A stretch of 64,000 nucleotides of DNA, taken from contig NZ_CP087968.1 of assembly GCF_024703895.1 (NCBI RefSeq), positions 1 through 64,000 on the forward strand. The letters run 5' to 3'. Below are positions 1 to 9,355 of the stretch, one piece after another (within the stretch, counting starts at the first letter, position 1; every line of letters begins with the position of its first letter). Position numbers and translations under genes: made by a program. The notes below the pieces were generated by a model that saw nothing but the letters and a program-made list of their open reading frames with translations, did no database searches and was not told the origin of the DNA. This DNA comes from Nocardioides sp. B-3 (GTDB lineage: Bacteria > Actinomycetota > Actinomycetes > Propionibacteriales > Nocardioidaceae).

Positions 1-805
1 GGGAGGCACTGGCGAGGGGCAGGTCGTGTTGCGGGAAGAACGTCGTGCGCACCTCGCCGACCCGGTCCCCCCCCTCCCAGTCGACAGCGACGCCGTGGCC
101 GACCGCAAGGTGGCGCTGCGCTCGGTGGAGCAGGGCCCCTGACAGTTCGTCCCGGTCCATGTGATGCATGGCCGATCGAGGGCGACGGTCGGCGAATCCG
201 CCTCCTTCGATGCGCACGACCATCGATGGTCGGAACCAGCAGTAGGGGTCGCGCGGTCCCTTCGACGGCTCCTGAAACGTGTTCACAAGGACGAGAGTCA
301 CGCTGCGCACGCCATCGCGCTCGCCACGCACCACGTACCTGAGCGCGAGGCCTTCGCACAGGGGAATCTCGCCGTGCCCCACCGCGCTCAGGGGCACGTC
401 AACGGTCAGTGGCCCGAAGGGCCGTCGGATCCATCCGACGTTCTCGGAATCGGACTCGTCCTTCTCGTAGCGGTCCGCAGCCACGTCGACCGTCAGCGAT
501 GCCACGGTGTCGAGGACTCCGGCGGTCAAACCGATCGTGGAGGGTTTCCTCATGTGGGCAAAGGAGACACCGGGATCGAAGTCGGCATCGACCTCGGTGC
601 CAGCGTCCTGATCGGCGTCGTCGCCGACCTCCGTCTCACCAGCGGGCTCCGTCAGAGTGAGCGACCGGGGGTGCAGGATTCCGACGATGAATCTCTGAAG
701 AGGTGACTCTCCGATGCGTACGTCGTCGACGGTCCCATGCAGGTCCGCCACCAGCGCTTGAACCATGAGGTCTCGCGCCGCGTACCGTGGGTCCAACGCT
801 GTCAT
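1..805 (-). CDS. DrmA-like DISARM helicase, N-terminal part, runs off the left edge
   Basis: The frame is open from an ATG at 805 to the window edge, giving about 268 residues with no stop. It starts one base after the stop of the UvrD-like gene, so it is the next gene of the same operon. It resembles the amino-terminal region of DISARM DrmA proteins as I remember them: an Arg-Phe-Ile-Val-Gly-Ile-Leu-x-Pro stretch near residue 37, an acidic linker (GDDADQDAGTEVDADFD), then MRKPSTIGLT and a VDVAADRY motif. No helicase motif lies in the visible part, because in this family the helicase core is further downstream. The assignment is recall-based and unverified. A run of eight Gs near 93 may hide an indel close to the edge. 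Confidence 0.5.
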   Translation of the reverse strand, partial: MTALDPRYAARDLMVQALVADLHGTVDDVRIGESPLQRFIVGILHPRSLTLTEPAGETEVGDDADQDAGTEVDADFDPGVSFAHMRKPSTIGLTAGVLDTVASLTVDVAADRYEKDESDSENVGWIRRPFGPLTVDVPLSAVGHGEIPLCEGLALRYVVRGERDGVRSVTLVLVNTFQEPSKGPRDPYCWFRPSMVVRIEGGGFADRRPRSAMHHMDRDELSGALLHRAQRHLAVGHGVAVDWEGGDRVGEVRTTFFPQHDLPLASAS

Positions 806-806
806 C

Positions 807-2557
807 TCATTCGCTCCACTCAATTTGAGCCAACCCGGACAGGACGGGGGCGAGAAGCATCCCGTTTCCAATGCCGTTGCTGTCGGCGACGACCGTTGCC
901 ACGCTCTCGACGCGCACGCCTCCCGGGGTGGGCCATCCTCGCCTCGCCTGTTCCAAGGTGCCGGTGCGGGCGGCGAACTCGACGCCGAAGGACTCCGAGG
1001 TCACCGCGAGCGTCGTGCCGCCCAACCTCGCTTCGAAGATCGGAACCCTGAGGGTCGACCGGCTGGGGCACGGAGCCAGTTCCACCTCTGCCGACACGGC
1101 GGTCCCGTTGGAGAGCAATTCCTGTGGCAGCGGATACATGGCCATGGCGTCCACGTCGAGGTCCCCGGCTCGGACCTCGAAGGCCTTGGTCATCCAAGGC
1201 TTGTGGCCCCCCCGGATCCATCGCGGGCCCGAGTCTCCACCGCAATGCACGGTCCTGACCCATCGAACGTCTGGTCCGTCTGCCCGCATGAGCAGTCGGC
1301 GCGCCCCCGGTCAGCGCAACGAATCTCTCGCGGCCGACGACCTCCTCCGACTGCTCGCCTCGCCCCCCCGGGCGGGAACTCGACGAGCACGACGTTGTCG
1401 AACTCCAGTCCCTTCGCGCGGTGGACGGTCGAGACGACGGTCTGGGTGTTGGTGGCGTCCAAGAGGTCCGGCGGTATGGAGTACCGCGATTGCAGTGCCG
1501 TGCATAGCGAGATCAGGTCGAGCTCGCGACCCTTGCCCCCGGCCATGCTCTTGAGGGCCCTCCACGCACTCGCCGGGTCGACATCTGGAGCCAACTCCCG
1601 CACCTTCGCAACGAGCTCTTCGCGTGCCAATGAGGACGTCGAAACCTGTCCGAGGACCCGGGCGATCCAGCTGGCGAGCACCTGCTGCTGCGCTCCCCGG
1701 CGCACACACACGTTGAGGCCGAGGGACCGGAGCTCCCCAGCCACGACGAGGGCCTGCCCGTTCGTGGCAGTCAGGAATGCAGTTGACTCCCGGCGAGTGC
1801 GGACGAGACCGGCAGTGGCAGCGAGGTCACCTACGTGCACGACCTGATTCCAGAAGTCCTCGACACCGTGGTGGTGCGGGACCACGTCGCCCTCTCCGCG
1901 CAGCCCAGCCGCTGCCCTTGCGTCTCGTGTGGTCGCGCGGTACTGCCCCTTGAGCACGATCGTGCGCGCCCCCGCAGTCCGAGCCCGTTCGAGCAGTTGG
2001 GCTGAGGTCGTGGCCGATTCCGCCTCCTGCTCGATCTGGAAGTCATAGATCGCTTGGGCGGGGTCGCCGAGGAATGTCAGCCCAGCGTCCTCGGGCAGGG
2101 CGTCCATCAGCGCCAACAGAAAGTCCGCTCGCGCGCCGACGACATCCTGCACCTCGTCGACCACGACGTGCTCGAGGTCGTCCGCGTCGCACCACTCACC
2201 CCCGCGGATCAGTTGAGTGGCACGGATGATTCTCTCGTCGAACGCCAATGCACCGATTTCGCCCTCCGAAGACTCGCTGACGATGCGCGAAGCCAGCGAG
2301 TCGATCGTCCGGACGTGGACCGGGGGTACGTCTCGTGCCCGGAGCCGACCGTCCACGGCATGCACCGCCGCATTGGAAAAGCTGAGCACCAACAGGCCGT
2401 GCACAGGATCCACTCGCTCATCGAGGATCAAGTTCTCGACCAGAGCCGAGACCACCTGTGTCTTGCCGGCGCCCGGGCCCGCGATCACTACCTGACGAGT
2501 GGAGGCGTCGGCGGTGGCGACCTCACCCTGCTCCGGGTCGAGCAGCACTGAGGTCAC
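807..2557 (-). CDS. UvrD/Rep-like SF1 helicase
   Basis: SF1A DNA helicase of about 580 residues. Visible motifs in order: Walker A GPGAGKTQ near residue 28, motif Ia LLVLSFSNAAVHAV, Walker B VVVDEVQD near 135, motif III FLGDPAQAIYDFQ, motif V VSTVHRAKGLEFDNVVLVEF, and a damaged motif VI that becomes VALTRGARRLLMRADG after repair. At least two indels are present, one in the seven-G run near 1370 and one near 1295. The ATG overlaps the stop of the SF2 helicase upstream by four bases, so the two are translationally coupled. The C-terminal about 170 residues (EVRAGDLDVDAMAMY onward) match no accessory nuclease I recognise. It may unwind or load onto foreign DNA as part of a defence operon; that role is inferred only from its neighbours. 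Confidence 0.82.
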
Positions 2558-5057
2558 TTCTTCGTCCAGAGGTACTCGAATTCGTTGAAGGCAAGGAGAT
2601 CTCCGTACTGATCGAAGTTGTCCTCAACATTGACGATGAGGACTTCCTCGGAACCACCGTTGAGGGGCCCACGAAGGCCACGCCCGATCATCTGCTGGTA
2701 GACGTTGGGGCTGAAGGTGGGGCGGGCGACGTAGACCGCCTGCACCTTGGGTGCATCGAACCCTTGGGTCAGGACGTTGTAGTTCGTCAGCACACGAATC
2801 CGTCCCGCCTTGAACTCCTCGATGTAGTGACGACGTGCCGCAGTCTCAGTGTCGGCTGAAACCGATACCGCTGGGACACCTCGGTGGGCGAGCAGCGCCG
2901 CCAGGACACGGGCGTTCTCCACTGACGGGGCAAACGCCAGAACAGTCCACTCCTCAGGCAGGGACGCGATGTGGTCCACCACGCGGAGGGTGCGTTTCAG
3001 GTCGGTACCGAGACGCTCGGTGACGGATGACGGCAGTCGGCCCATCTTCTCGATGTCCTCCTTGTCCCGGTCACTGAGCGTCACGTCGATGCCAGCAAGG
3101 ACTTCGTGGCGCACCCGGGCAAGCACGCCCATGTCCCGGAGCTCCTCGTAGGGGTCCTCCTTGCGGAACGCTCCACGGTCCAGACGGTTGCCGTCGTAGC
3201 GACCGGCGAGGCGCTCGGTCTCAATCTCGGATTTGCCCCGGAAGGGCGTTGCCGTCAGGCCGAGAAGGGGACGGCGCGCTGACTTGTCACGAGCGCGGCC
3301 CCCACGGCCCATCCAGTCGAGCACCTGTGTGTAGGAGGTTGCTATCGAGGTGTGCGCTTCGTCGATGACGACGATCGACGGGTCGCGCAGCCATCCGTAC
3401 TCGTCTCCCGACCGCTTCTGCAGAACGGAAAGCTTGTCGATCGTCGCGATCAGGAGTTGGAACGAACCCTGGTTCCTCCGTGACCTCATTGCTTCCCCAG
3501 AGGCGACCCAGTCGCATGGGGATCTGGGGGCCAATCGCACGCCACACATATGTCCACGTCTCGGCCGCCTGCTCGCACAGTTCGTCCGTTTGGGCGATCC
3601 AAACGAGAGGCTGAGCGTGGCTCACGAGATGCATGCGAACCGCCTTGACCAAGGCCTCGACCGTGACTCGGGTCTTGCCCGCTCCGGTGGGCAGTGACAC
3701 CATGCCGCGGTCCGGACCGACACCACGCATCAGCGCCTCGATGCGCTCGGTGACAAACTCTTGGTAGTCGTGCAGCGGGCTGAGTACCGCCGGGCCGTCG
3801 ATCATTTCGACCGCAACTCTCTGGCTCCCCGGGAAGCCAGCCCAGTCCGTGGGAAATCCCGGGCCGTGGACCCACTGGCGCGTGATCCTCCGGCCAGCCC
3901 ATTCCTTGGGCGGCTCGAGGCCCCTTTCCTCCAGCGCATGCCGCAGGTGCTTCAGGATCGCGACACCGTGGACCGCTCTCGCCAAGGCCGCAACTTCTCG
4001 CGACGAGGCGCCACCCTTCTCCTCGTCGAGCACTGCGAGGGCTTGTGCCGGAACCGTGCGGCGCAGAGCATCCACTCCCACGGCGAGGACGAGTCTTTCG
4101 TCATCGTCTTGGCATCGCTTCACTTGGGTGCGCAGCTTGTCGCTCGCGGTCTTCTCCATCGACCGCAGGACTTGGGCGACGTCCTGCGGGCCGAGTCCGA
4201 GGCCAAGCACCTCGGAGACCTGTGCGAGGCGAGCAGTTGGGGAATCGGCGGTGACGAACACGGTGTCACCGTCACGCCGGGCCGAAAGCGGTCGCGCAAT
4301 CTGGCCCTTCGGCGTTGCAGGTCATCCGCACAAGACGGCTGACGGGCTGAAGGATGAGGTCCCGGTCAGCAGCGTCGAGTCGCATCTTGAGCGGGGGAAC
4401 GCATCGGTTAGGTGGACGGACTCTCCAGCGGGGTCCACCACGATCTCCTCCTGCAGGAGGTCTTCCCCTCGCGGCATACCCAGATGCTCGATGAAGAGTG
4501 GGACGTCCTCTGCCTCGACCAAGAGCGCAGGCACCGCCGCGTCAGTCATGGATTCATAGGTCTGCGCCGAACTGGTGACGCCGATGTTCTCCACCGGCAC
4601 AGGTATGCGTTGCCTGCCCACGGCAGCAACGAGTTCCTTGAGCTTCAACTCGGTCACGGGCCCTCGGAAGAGGAGCCACGAATAGAAGGTGGCTCGTGCC
4701 TTGTCATGGTCGGCAGACGTCCAACCGTCGACGGTCGCCTTGAGCACCTCCCATTCCGAGACACTCAGGGCCTCGAGAGATGTCTTGATCCCCAGCGACT
4801 TCGCGGCGCGCTCCTGCACATCCACGGTTGGGAAGGCGTCCGCGTCGATCTCGTCCTGTGCCATCAGCACTCCGCCGGGGAGCTCTGAATCCGTGGGAGG
4901 TGGCGAACCGGCCGTGTCGGATGAGGAAGTGAGTCTCGGGACCGATCCAGTTGTAGGTGCCGTAGGCCCCATTGGACTGGTGCCGGATCGTGGTCGGTGC
5001 GGGCAGACCGCGGTTGAGCAGGAGTTCGGTGACGATGCGTTTGGCCTCGTCACTCAT
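2554..5057 (-). CDS. SF2 DEAH-box helicase with long N-terminal extension
   Basis: About 834 residues after repair. The C-terminal half is an SF2 helicase of restriction/DISARM type: motif I SLPTGAGKTRVTVEAL, motif II VVIDEAHT, motif III LLGLTATPFRG, motif V VLTNYNVLTQGFDAP, motif VI YQQMIGRGLRGP. The N-terminal about 450 residues are of unknown function and begin MSDEAKRIVTELLLNRGLP. The start ATG at 5057 overlaps the 3' end of the GHKL ATPase gene by eight bases. Four single-base indels (near 4885, 4395, 4290 and 3515) split the frame; removing each gives seamless sequence, for example HGF joined to ELPGGVLMAQ. It ends by ATGA overlap with the UvrD-like gene. Probably an ATP-driven DNA translocase of the defence operon. 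Confidence 0.8.
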
Positions 5058-7344
5058 GCCTGCGACCGGATCCAAGGGCCGGTGACGAGAGCGTTGGAGC
5101 TTCGACCTCGACCTTGTCGGGTGAGATCTTCGATGTCTGGTTCTGCAGGAACAGGGACTTCGCGCTCGACACCCATTCGACGTACCACCGCTCCGTGCGT
5201 CCTGCCGCGAACCCGGAGGCGCGGCTCCGCGGAAGCTCGACGGCACCGACCTCCTTCAGGAGTTCGTCGTCTTGCGCGTGCTCACGGGGGTCGATCAGAA
5301 ACGCCCCGTCCCGGGAGCCGTCTTGCGGGACCAACCGCCCGCCGAGGAAGGCACTGCGCACGGGGGCCCACTGGCCCGCTGCCGTCTTGACGTGGACGGT
5401 CTCCGTCAGTTCGCCGCCAAGGTCCTCCTTCAGGATCTGGAGTGAGGTGTCTGTGGGGATGGTCCTCATCGTTGACCAGATGAGCGGCCAGATGACCTCC
5501 CGGCGTCGTCCGTTGGGCTGCCCAGCCTCATGCAGGAGCTTGCGCAATTCACCGCTCTGGTCCATGAGGACCACGCCCAGTTCTTGGAGGTTCTTCGAAA
5601 CTCCGTCCATGGCTGCAAGGACGGGATCCACGAATAGGACATCCAGCCGTTGCTGCCCCTCAGCACGAACAAAGACCTTGCCTCGAACCGTCTGGCTGAA
5701 TGTTCCGTCTTCCAAGCGAATGATCCGCGCGGACCTGATCTCGCCATTCAGTTTCGTCGCCAAGGCGGCGTCTGAAGACCCCTTCACATCGCGCACCATC
5801 CGCGCAGCGAGCACGATCGCCGCGGCCGAAGCCTCGACGCTTCCCTCAAGGACGAGGGCTTCCAACCATTTGCCGAGAGTCGAGGCGCCGCCATCTGCGC
5901 CGACGCCATCCATGAGGCGCGACACCTTGACGGCCAGTTCTTGGTTCTTGTATGCGTCCGGGTGCACCCAGTCACCCATGGGTGCTCCGGGGACGGCGGC
6001 CCAAGCCTCGAGCCATTCGTTGTGGTCAGGGCCTCGCCTGTCCTCGCCGATCTGCTTCTTTGTGATCTCTCCGATCCACCGCAGGTCAGCGGGGCGACGC
6101 AACCGACCCGCTCCGTCCGGGAGGATGGGCCGAGTGCGCAGGTGCGCGAAGATCGGGCCATTGATGTCGCGGTCGACCCAGTTCCCGGCCTCCCTCGCTC
6201 CCAACTCGCCACCCCGAGACGGCAAGGCCTCGAGTACGCGGAACTGCCTGCGGCGTGCCACTGAATCGTCCAAGCGCGGTGGCCACGAGGTCGGGCAGCA
6301 CCACGAGCAACTCCGTATTGAACTGCCCTTCGAGAAGCGAGAGCCGGTCGTCGCTCAGTTTCCAAGGCGCGTTCACGATGCCGGAAAGCGTGGTCTTGGT
6401 CTGGGTCGGGAAGTAGGCCCAGAAGGACCCCAGTCCGGTCGCTGGAGGGACACGCACCGCGTACTGGACCTCCAGAGACTCGCGCGCGGCCACATGTCCG
6501 GCCTCTTCCAACGCGGCTGCGCTCGGGCGCACCGTGCACGCGGCCGGGGACCAGACGGACTCGTCGCTGCCCGCTCGCAACCGGACGAAGCCATCCGAGC
6601 CGTCCTCTCGAACGATGCGCCGCTCCCCTGAGAGCAGCGCACCCTCACCCCTCCCTTCGGGGATCCGATTGCGGAGACGTGCCTCGCGCACGTGAGGGGA
6701 GAACAGCACGAACTCAGGAGAGAATTGCGCCAATCTGCCGGCCAGCGGCAGGGCGTCAGCTGAGAGCGAAGCCACCACAACAGTCGATGCCCACTCCATG
6801 AGCCCAGCCGGGTCCGGGTCTCGTGCGGCGCCGTCGGCAACGGGATCCAAGACTCGAGCAAGTCGCATCACGGGATAATTGGGGACCTCGTAGCCCTCGC
6901 CCTTGAGCCGAGCAGCCGCCCAAGCCTTGTCGAACCCGAACGACACCGACCTGCTGTACACGCGCGGCGAATCCGACACCGCAAGGACTGACTTGAAGCC
7001 GATTCCGAACTTGCCGATTCGATCGTCGGCCTTACTGGAGATGTCAGAAGCCAAGATGGACCTGACACCGGCCTCGTCAAACGGTTCACCATCGTTGGCC
7101 ACGTACAACGCTTTGTCCGTCAGTAGGACCTCGATCCGCCCCCGCCCCGGCGAGTCGCGTCCGTCGCGTTCTGGACCAGCTCCTCAAGCTGTCGAGTGGC
7201 ATAGCCGCCGTGCGCGATACGTCGCTCGTTGTTCGCGTCCTGAACCACTCGCGACGGATCCTCGGCATACACCTTGAGACAAACGCGAGTCTGCTCCTCG
7301 ACGACCAATGCCAAACCGGACGAACCGGTTTCCCAACCACGCAA
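5050..7344 (-). CDS. Sacsin N-terminal-like GHKL ATPase
   Basis: First gene of the operon, about 765 residues, probably starting at TTG 7344 just before the conserved family start (VYAEDPSRV, then GGYATRQLEELVQNATDA). The GHKL (Hsp90/MutL-type) ATP-binding motifs are all present: N-box ELVQNATDA, G1 YVANDGEPF, G2 IGKFGIGFKSVLAV. Beyond about residue 250 the sequence is alpha/beta without a motif I can name. Two indels (near 7145 in a CCCCGCCCC stretch, and near 6265) break it; removing one G at the second joins LVATAL to DDSVARRRQF. MutL/MORC-like ATPases paired with SF2 helicases are a known theme of prokaryotic restriction-like operons (Iyer, Abhiman and Aravind 2008), and this pairing with helicases fits it. 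The sacsin-like subtype is clear; the function is inferred. Confidence 0.8.
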
Positions 7345-7387
7345 TTTCCCACCCCGTGAAGCTCGTGACGTAACAGGGGGAACCTAC

Positions 7388-7403
7388 GTGTCGGCACCGA
7401 CAC
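7388..7403. promoter_or_regulatory. Palindrome upstream of the defence operon
   Basis: GTGTCGGCACCGACAC, seven-base perfect arms around a two-base centre, lies 44 bases upstream of the TTG start of the GHKL ATPase gene and inside the divergent spacer (7345-7634) shared with the small HTH genes. It has the size and position of an operator for a dimeric repressor. I see no convincing -35/-10 pair that fixes a promoter. Nothing else recognisable is present in this spacer. Confidence 0.4.
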
Positions 7404-7634
7404 TCGTGGGGCAAACAGACGAATCGCGCTCCCCGCGGAGTCAGGGTGAACACATGGCCACCGTGTCACTCCTCCGTATCGAATGATCGACCGGAGCGGT
7501 CCACCTGACATCGGTGACCAGAAGAGGCTCGGGTCTCGACAACAGCGGTCACAGGTGTCCGATCCGCGCACCCCGATGTTGCTTCTCCAGACAGGGCGCC
7601 GAATCGGTCGGCGGCCACGACGAAAGGCGACGTG

Positions 7635-7874
7635 ATGGTGACCCCCATCAACATCCCCGAGGACTGGGACGACAACAGCCTCATCCTGTTCGAGGAGTTC
7701 TGCGAACTCGTCCGTACTCCACAGCGCACCGTCCATGACTGGCGGAGGCGCGGCTTCGGCCCCGTGTGGACCCACTTCCAAGGCGTGGGCCCCCTCTACG
7801 TCACTGCCGCGGAGGCTCGTCGCTTCCTCGCCGCGGCAGACGTCTCGCAGGTGGAGGTGCGTTCCGATGGCTGA
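7635..7874 (+). CDS. Small AlpA-like HTH protein
   Basis: About 79 residues. The middle reads as a winged-helix/MerR-type DNA-binding unit as found in AlpA and excisionases (EEFCELVRTPQRTVHDWRRR, then GVGPLYVTAAEARRFLA). GTG 7632 is an alternative start directly before ATG 7635; AAAGGCG just upstream is a plausible ribosome site. Its stop overlaps the start of the next HTH gene by eight bases, so the two are co-translated. In actinobacterial integrative elements such proteins usually sit beside the integrase, either as excision factor or as regulator. No integrase is visible here. It could also be the repressor of the divergent defence operon. Confidence 0.65.
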   Translation: MVTPINIPEDWDDNSLILFEEFCELVRTPQRTVHDWRRRGFGPVWTHFQGVGPLYVTAAEARRFLAAADVSQVEVRSDG

Positions 7875-8088
7875 GCGACGCGCCATCCCGGTCTACCTCA
7901 GCCTCGAGGAGGCCGCCGAGGCCATGTCGGTCTCGGTCAGGACCATCCGACGCTGGATCGCAGCCGGCACGCTGCCTGCCTACCGCTGCGGCAGACGCGC
8001 CATTCGGATCAAGCTCGAAGACACCGGAAGCCGCACCCCGGCAGATCCCCGCAGCGCGGTGCTAGGCATTCTCCGGCCAGTGCTGTGA
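7867..8088 (+). CDS. Excisionase-family DNA-binding protein
   Basis: 73 residues. The sequence YLSLEEAAEAMSVSVRTIRR then WIAAGTLPAYRCGRRAIRI is a textbook excisionase/HTH_17 fold. It is translationally coupled to the preceding small HTH gene and lies only 90 bases from the 3' end of tRNA-Val, where tRNA-integrating elements keep their recombination genes. The C-terminal tail (DPRSAVLGILRPVL) is unusual, and the expected integrase gene between it and the tRNA is missing, so the end of the element may be deleted. Function is inferred from fold and position. Confidence 0.75.
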   Translation: MAERRAIPVYLSLEEAAEAMSVSVRTIRRWIAAGTLPAYRCGRRAIRIKLEDTGSRTPADPRSAVLGILRPVL

Positions 8089-8108
8089 GCCTTGCGCCTC
8101 GTTGGCTA

Positions 8109-8126
8109 GTTGCACGTATGTTGCAC
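8109..8126. repeat. GTTGCAC direct repeat at the candidate att end
   Basis: GTTGCAC occurs twice as direct repeats separated by GTAT, between the excisionase gene and the tRNA-Val terminator. Short direct repeats in this position are typical of arm-type integrase or excisionase binding sites; here that is only an inference from position and spacing (11 bases, one helical turn). Confidence 0.4.
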
Positions 8127-8129
8127 GGA

Positions 8130-8159
8130 GAAAGGGAAAGAGGCCCGAAAAGGGCCTCT
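8130..8159 (-). terminator. Terminator of tRNA-Val
   Basis: Read on the minus strand, AGAGGCCC pairs with GGGCCTCT around a five-base loop (8139-8146 with 8152-8159) and is followed by TTTCCCTTT. It starts about 19 bases past the tRNA 3' end. The perfect eight-base stem and T-rich tail make it a standard intrinsic terminator. Confidence 0.75.
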
Positions 8160-8177
8160 GACCTGCGGTTTTACTTG

Positions 8178-8249
8178 TGGGCGATACTGGGTTCGAACCA
8201 GTGACCTCTTCGGTGTGAACGAAGCGCGCTACCACTGCGCCAATCGCCC
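8178..8249 (-). tRNA. tRNA-Val (CAC)
   Basis: Minus-strand sequence folds as a complete cloverleaf: acceptor GGGCGAT pairs with ATCGCCC, anticodon stem CTTCG/CGAAG encloses the loop TTCACAC with anticodon CAC (valine, GTG), and the T-arm carries GGTTCGAACC. The discriminator is A and CCA is not encoded. A tRNA 3' end is a common attachment site for actinobacterial integrative elements, and the accessory block to the left adjoins exactly that end. Confidence 0.95.
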
Positions 8250-8288
8250 GTGTGGTGCGGCGGGAACTCTACCGCCCATCCCTTCCAG

Positions 8289-8789
8289 TCACGAAACCGG
8301 TGCCCGGTCGTCGGCCTCGTCGTCCGCCTTCTCGATCGCTCGGCTGAGCTCGGTGACGGCTTCCGGGTGTCCGTGGAAGCGACGGTAGGAGTAGACGATC
8401 AGCGCGATGGCGATGGCGCCGGAGGCGATCTGGGTGATGCCGGTCCACATGCCGCCGGGCAACCAGAGCACCTCGGGCAGCGACCACCGGGACGGCGCAG
8501 GCGGCGACAGGATCCACAGCACACCGCACGCAGCCGGGATCAGCGCACCGAGGACAGAAGCGATGATCCGGGGCCGGGTCTCCACTCCCTCGGCCGCACC
8601 TCGCAGCGCACGGAGGCGGACCGGCTCGACGCGGCGCTCGGCCCAGTCGTACTGCTGGGAGAGCAGCGCGAGACCGGCGAAGATGCCGAGCAGGCCCGGG
8701 CCGGGCAGGAAGATCGCGGCGACGCCGGCGACCGGGAGCACCCAGCCGAGCGTCTCGAGCACGATCCTCTTCGCGGCACCGGTGATCAC
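8289..8789 (-). CDS. PGPGW-family membrane protein (TIGR02611-like)
   Basis: 166 residues, GTG start, unbroken. The N-terminal hydrophobic segment carries the LPGPGLLGIFAGLALL signature of the PGPGW family, followed by a charged stretch, then two more membrane segments (IIASVLGALIPAACGVLWIL and TGITQIASGAIAIALIVY) and an acidic C-terminal tail. Probably an inner-membrane protein with about four transmembrane helices. The family has no established biochemical role. It lies between tRNA-Val and the divergent ssgA-like gene. Confidence 0.8.
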   Translation of the reverse strand: MITGAAKRIVLETLGWVLPVAGVAAIFLPGPGLLGIFAGLALLSQQYDWAERRVEPVRLRALRGAAEGVETRPRIIASVLGALIPAACGVLWILSPPAPSRWSLPEVLWLPGGMWTGITQIASGAIAIALIVYSYRRFHGHPEAVTELSRAIEKADDEADDRAPVS

Positions 8790-8934
8790 TCGTCGACAGT
8801 ATCCGGTGGGACCTGAGAAATCGCTCGCGAAAAAGTTCGGGAAACCGCGTCATGAGGCTCCCCAGCCCCCGTCCTCACTGGTGTACAGGCAAGCACCTCC
8901 GGTTACCCCCGACCGGACCCCCCAAGGAGCCCCG

Positions 8935-9355
8935 ATGAACCGTCAGCCCGTCGTCGCCGATGTCGCAATGGACACCACGCTGGAGTGCCCGGACACCAAT
9001 GGCCACATCCACCAGATCCCCACCGTCCTCGGCTACCACCGCCGGGACGCCTACGCGGTGACCATGACGTTCATGACCGGCGACGAGCCGCTCACGTGGA
9101 CCTTCGCCCGCGACCTCCCCGGTCACCGGCATGCACGCCCCGGTCGGCGACGGCGACGTGCGCATCGCCCCCTCCATCAGCCACGGTCGCGCGGTCGTGC
9201 TGATCACCCTCAGCTCGCCCGACGGATCCCTCCTGCTCGAGGCCCGCAGCGACGAGGTCGCCCAGTTCGTCGAGAGCACCCTCGACCTCGTCCCGGCCGG
9301 CTCCGAGAACGTCTACCTCGAGCTCGACGACCTGATCGCCCAGATCCTCAGCTGA
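8935..9355 (+). CDS. SsgA/SsgB-family sporulation and cell division regulator
   Basis: About 139 residues after repair, within the family's usual length. Conserved elements are TTLECPDTNGHIHQIP, YAVTMTFMTGDEPLTWTFARDL, then GDGDVRIAPS, LITLSSPDGSLLLEARSDEV and a final LELDDLIAQILS. The start follows AAGGAG by six bases. A single C indel near 9117 separates the halves. SsgA-like proteins in Streptomyces localise division and recruit FtsZ (SsgB); in a non-sporulating relative the role is presumably septum-associated. Its last eight bases overlap the convergent ABC exporter gene. Confidence 0.85.

Noticed and set aside
161..706. Plus-strand frame of 181 codons
   Set aside because: It is antisense to the DrmA-like gene, rich in His, Arg and Gly, and has no recognisable family; a GC-driven shadow.
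5050..5060. One giant GHKL-helicase fusion protein
   Set aside because: The first frame ends naturally at 5050 and a normal-looking N-terminus (MSDEAKRIV) starts at 5057 with an eight-base overlap; two coupled genes are more likely, though an indel cannot be excluded.
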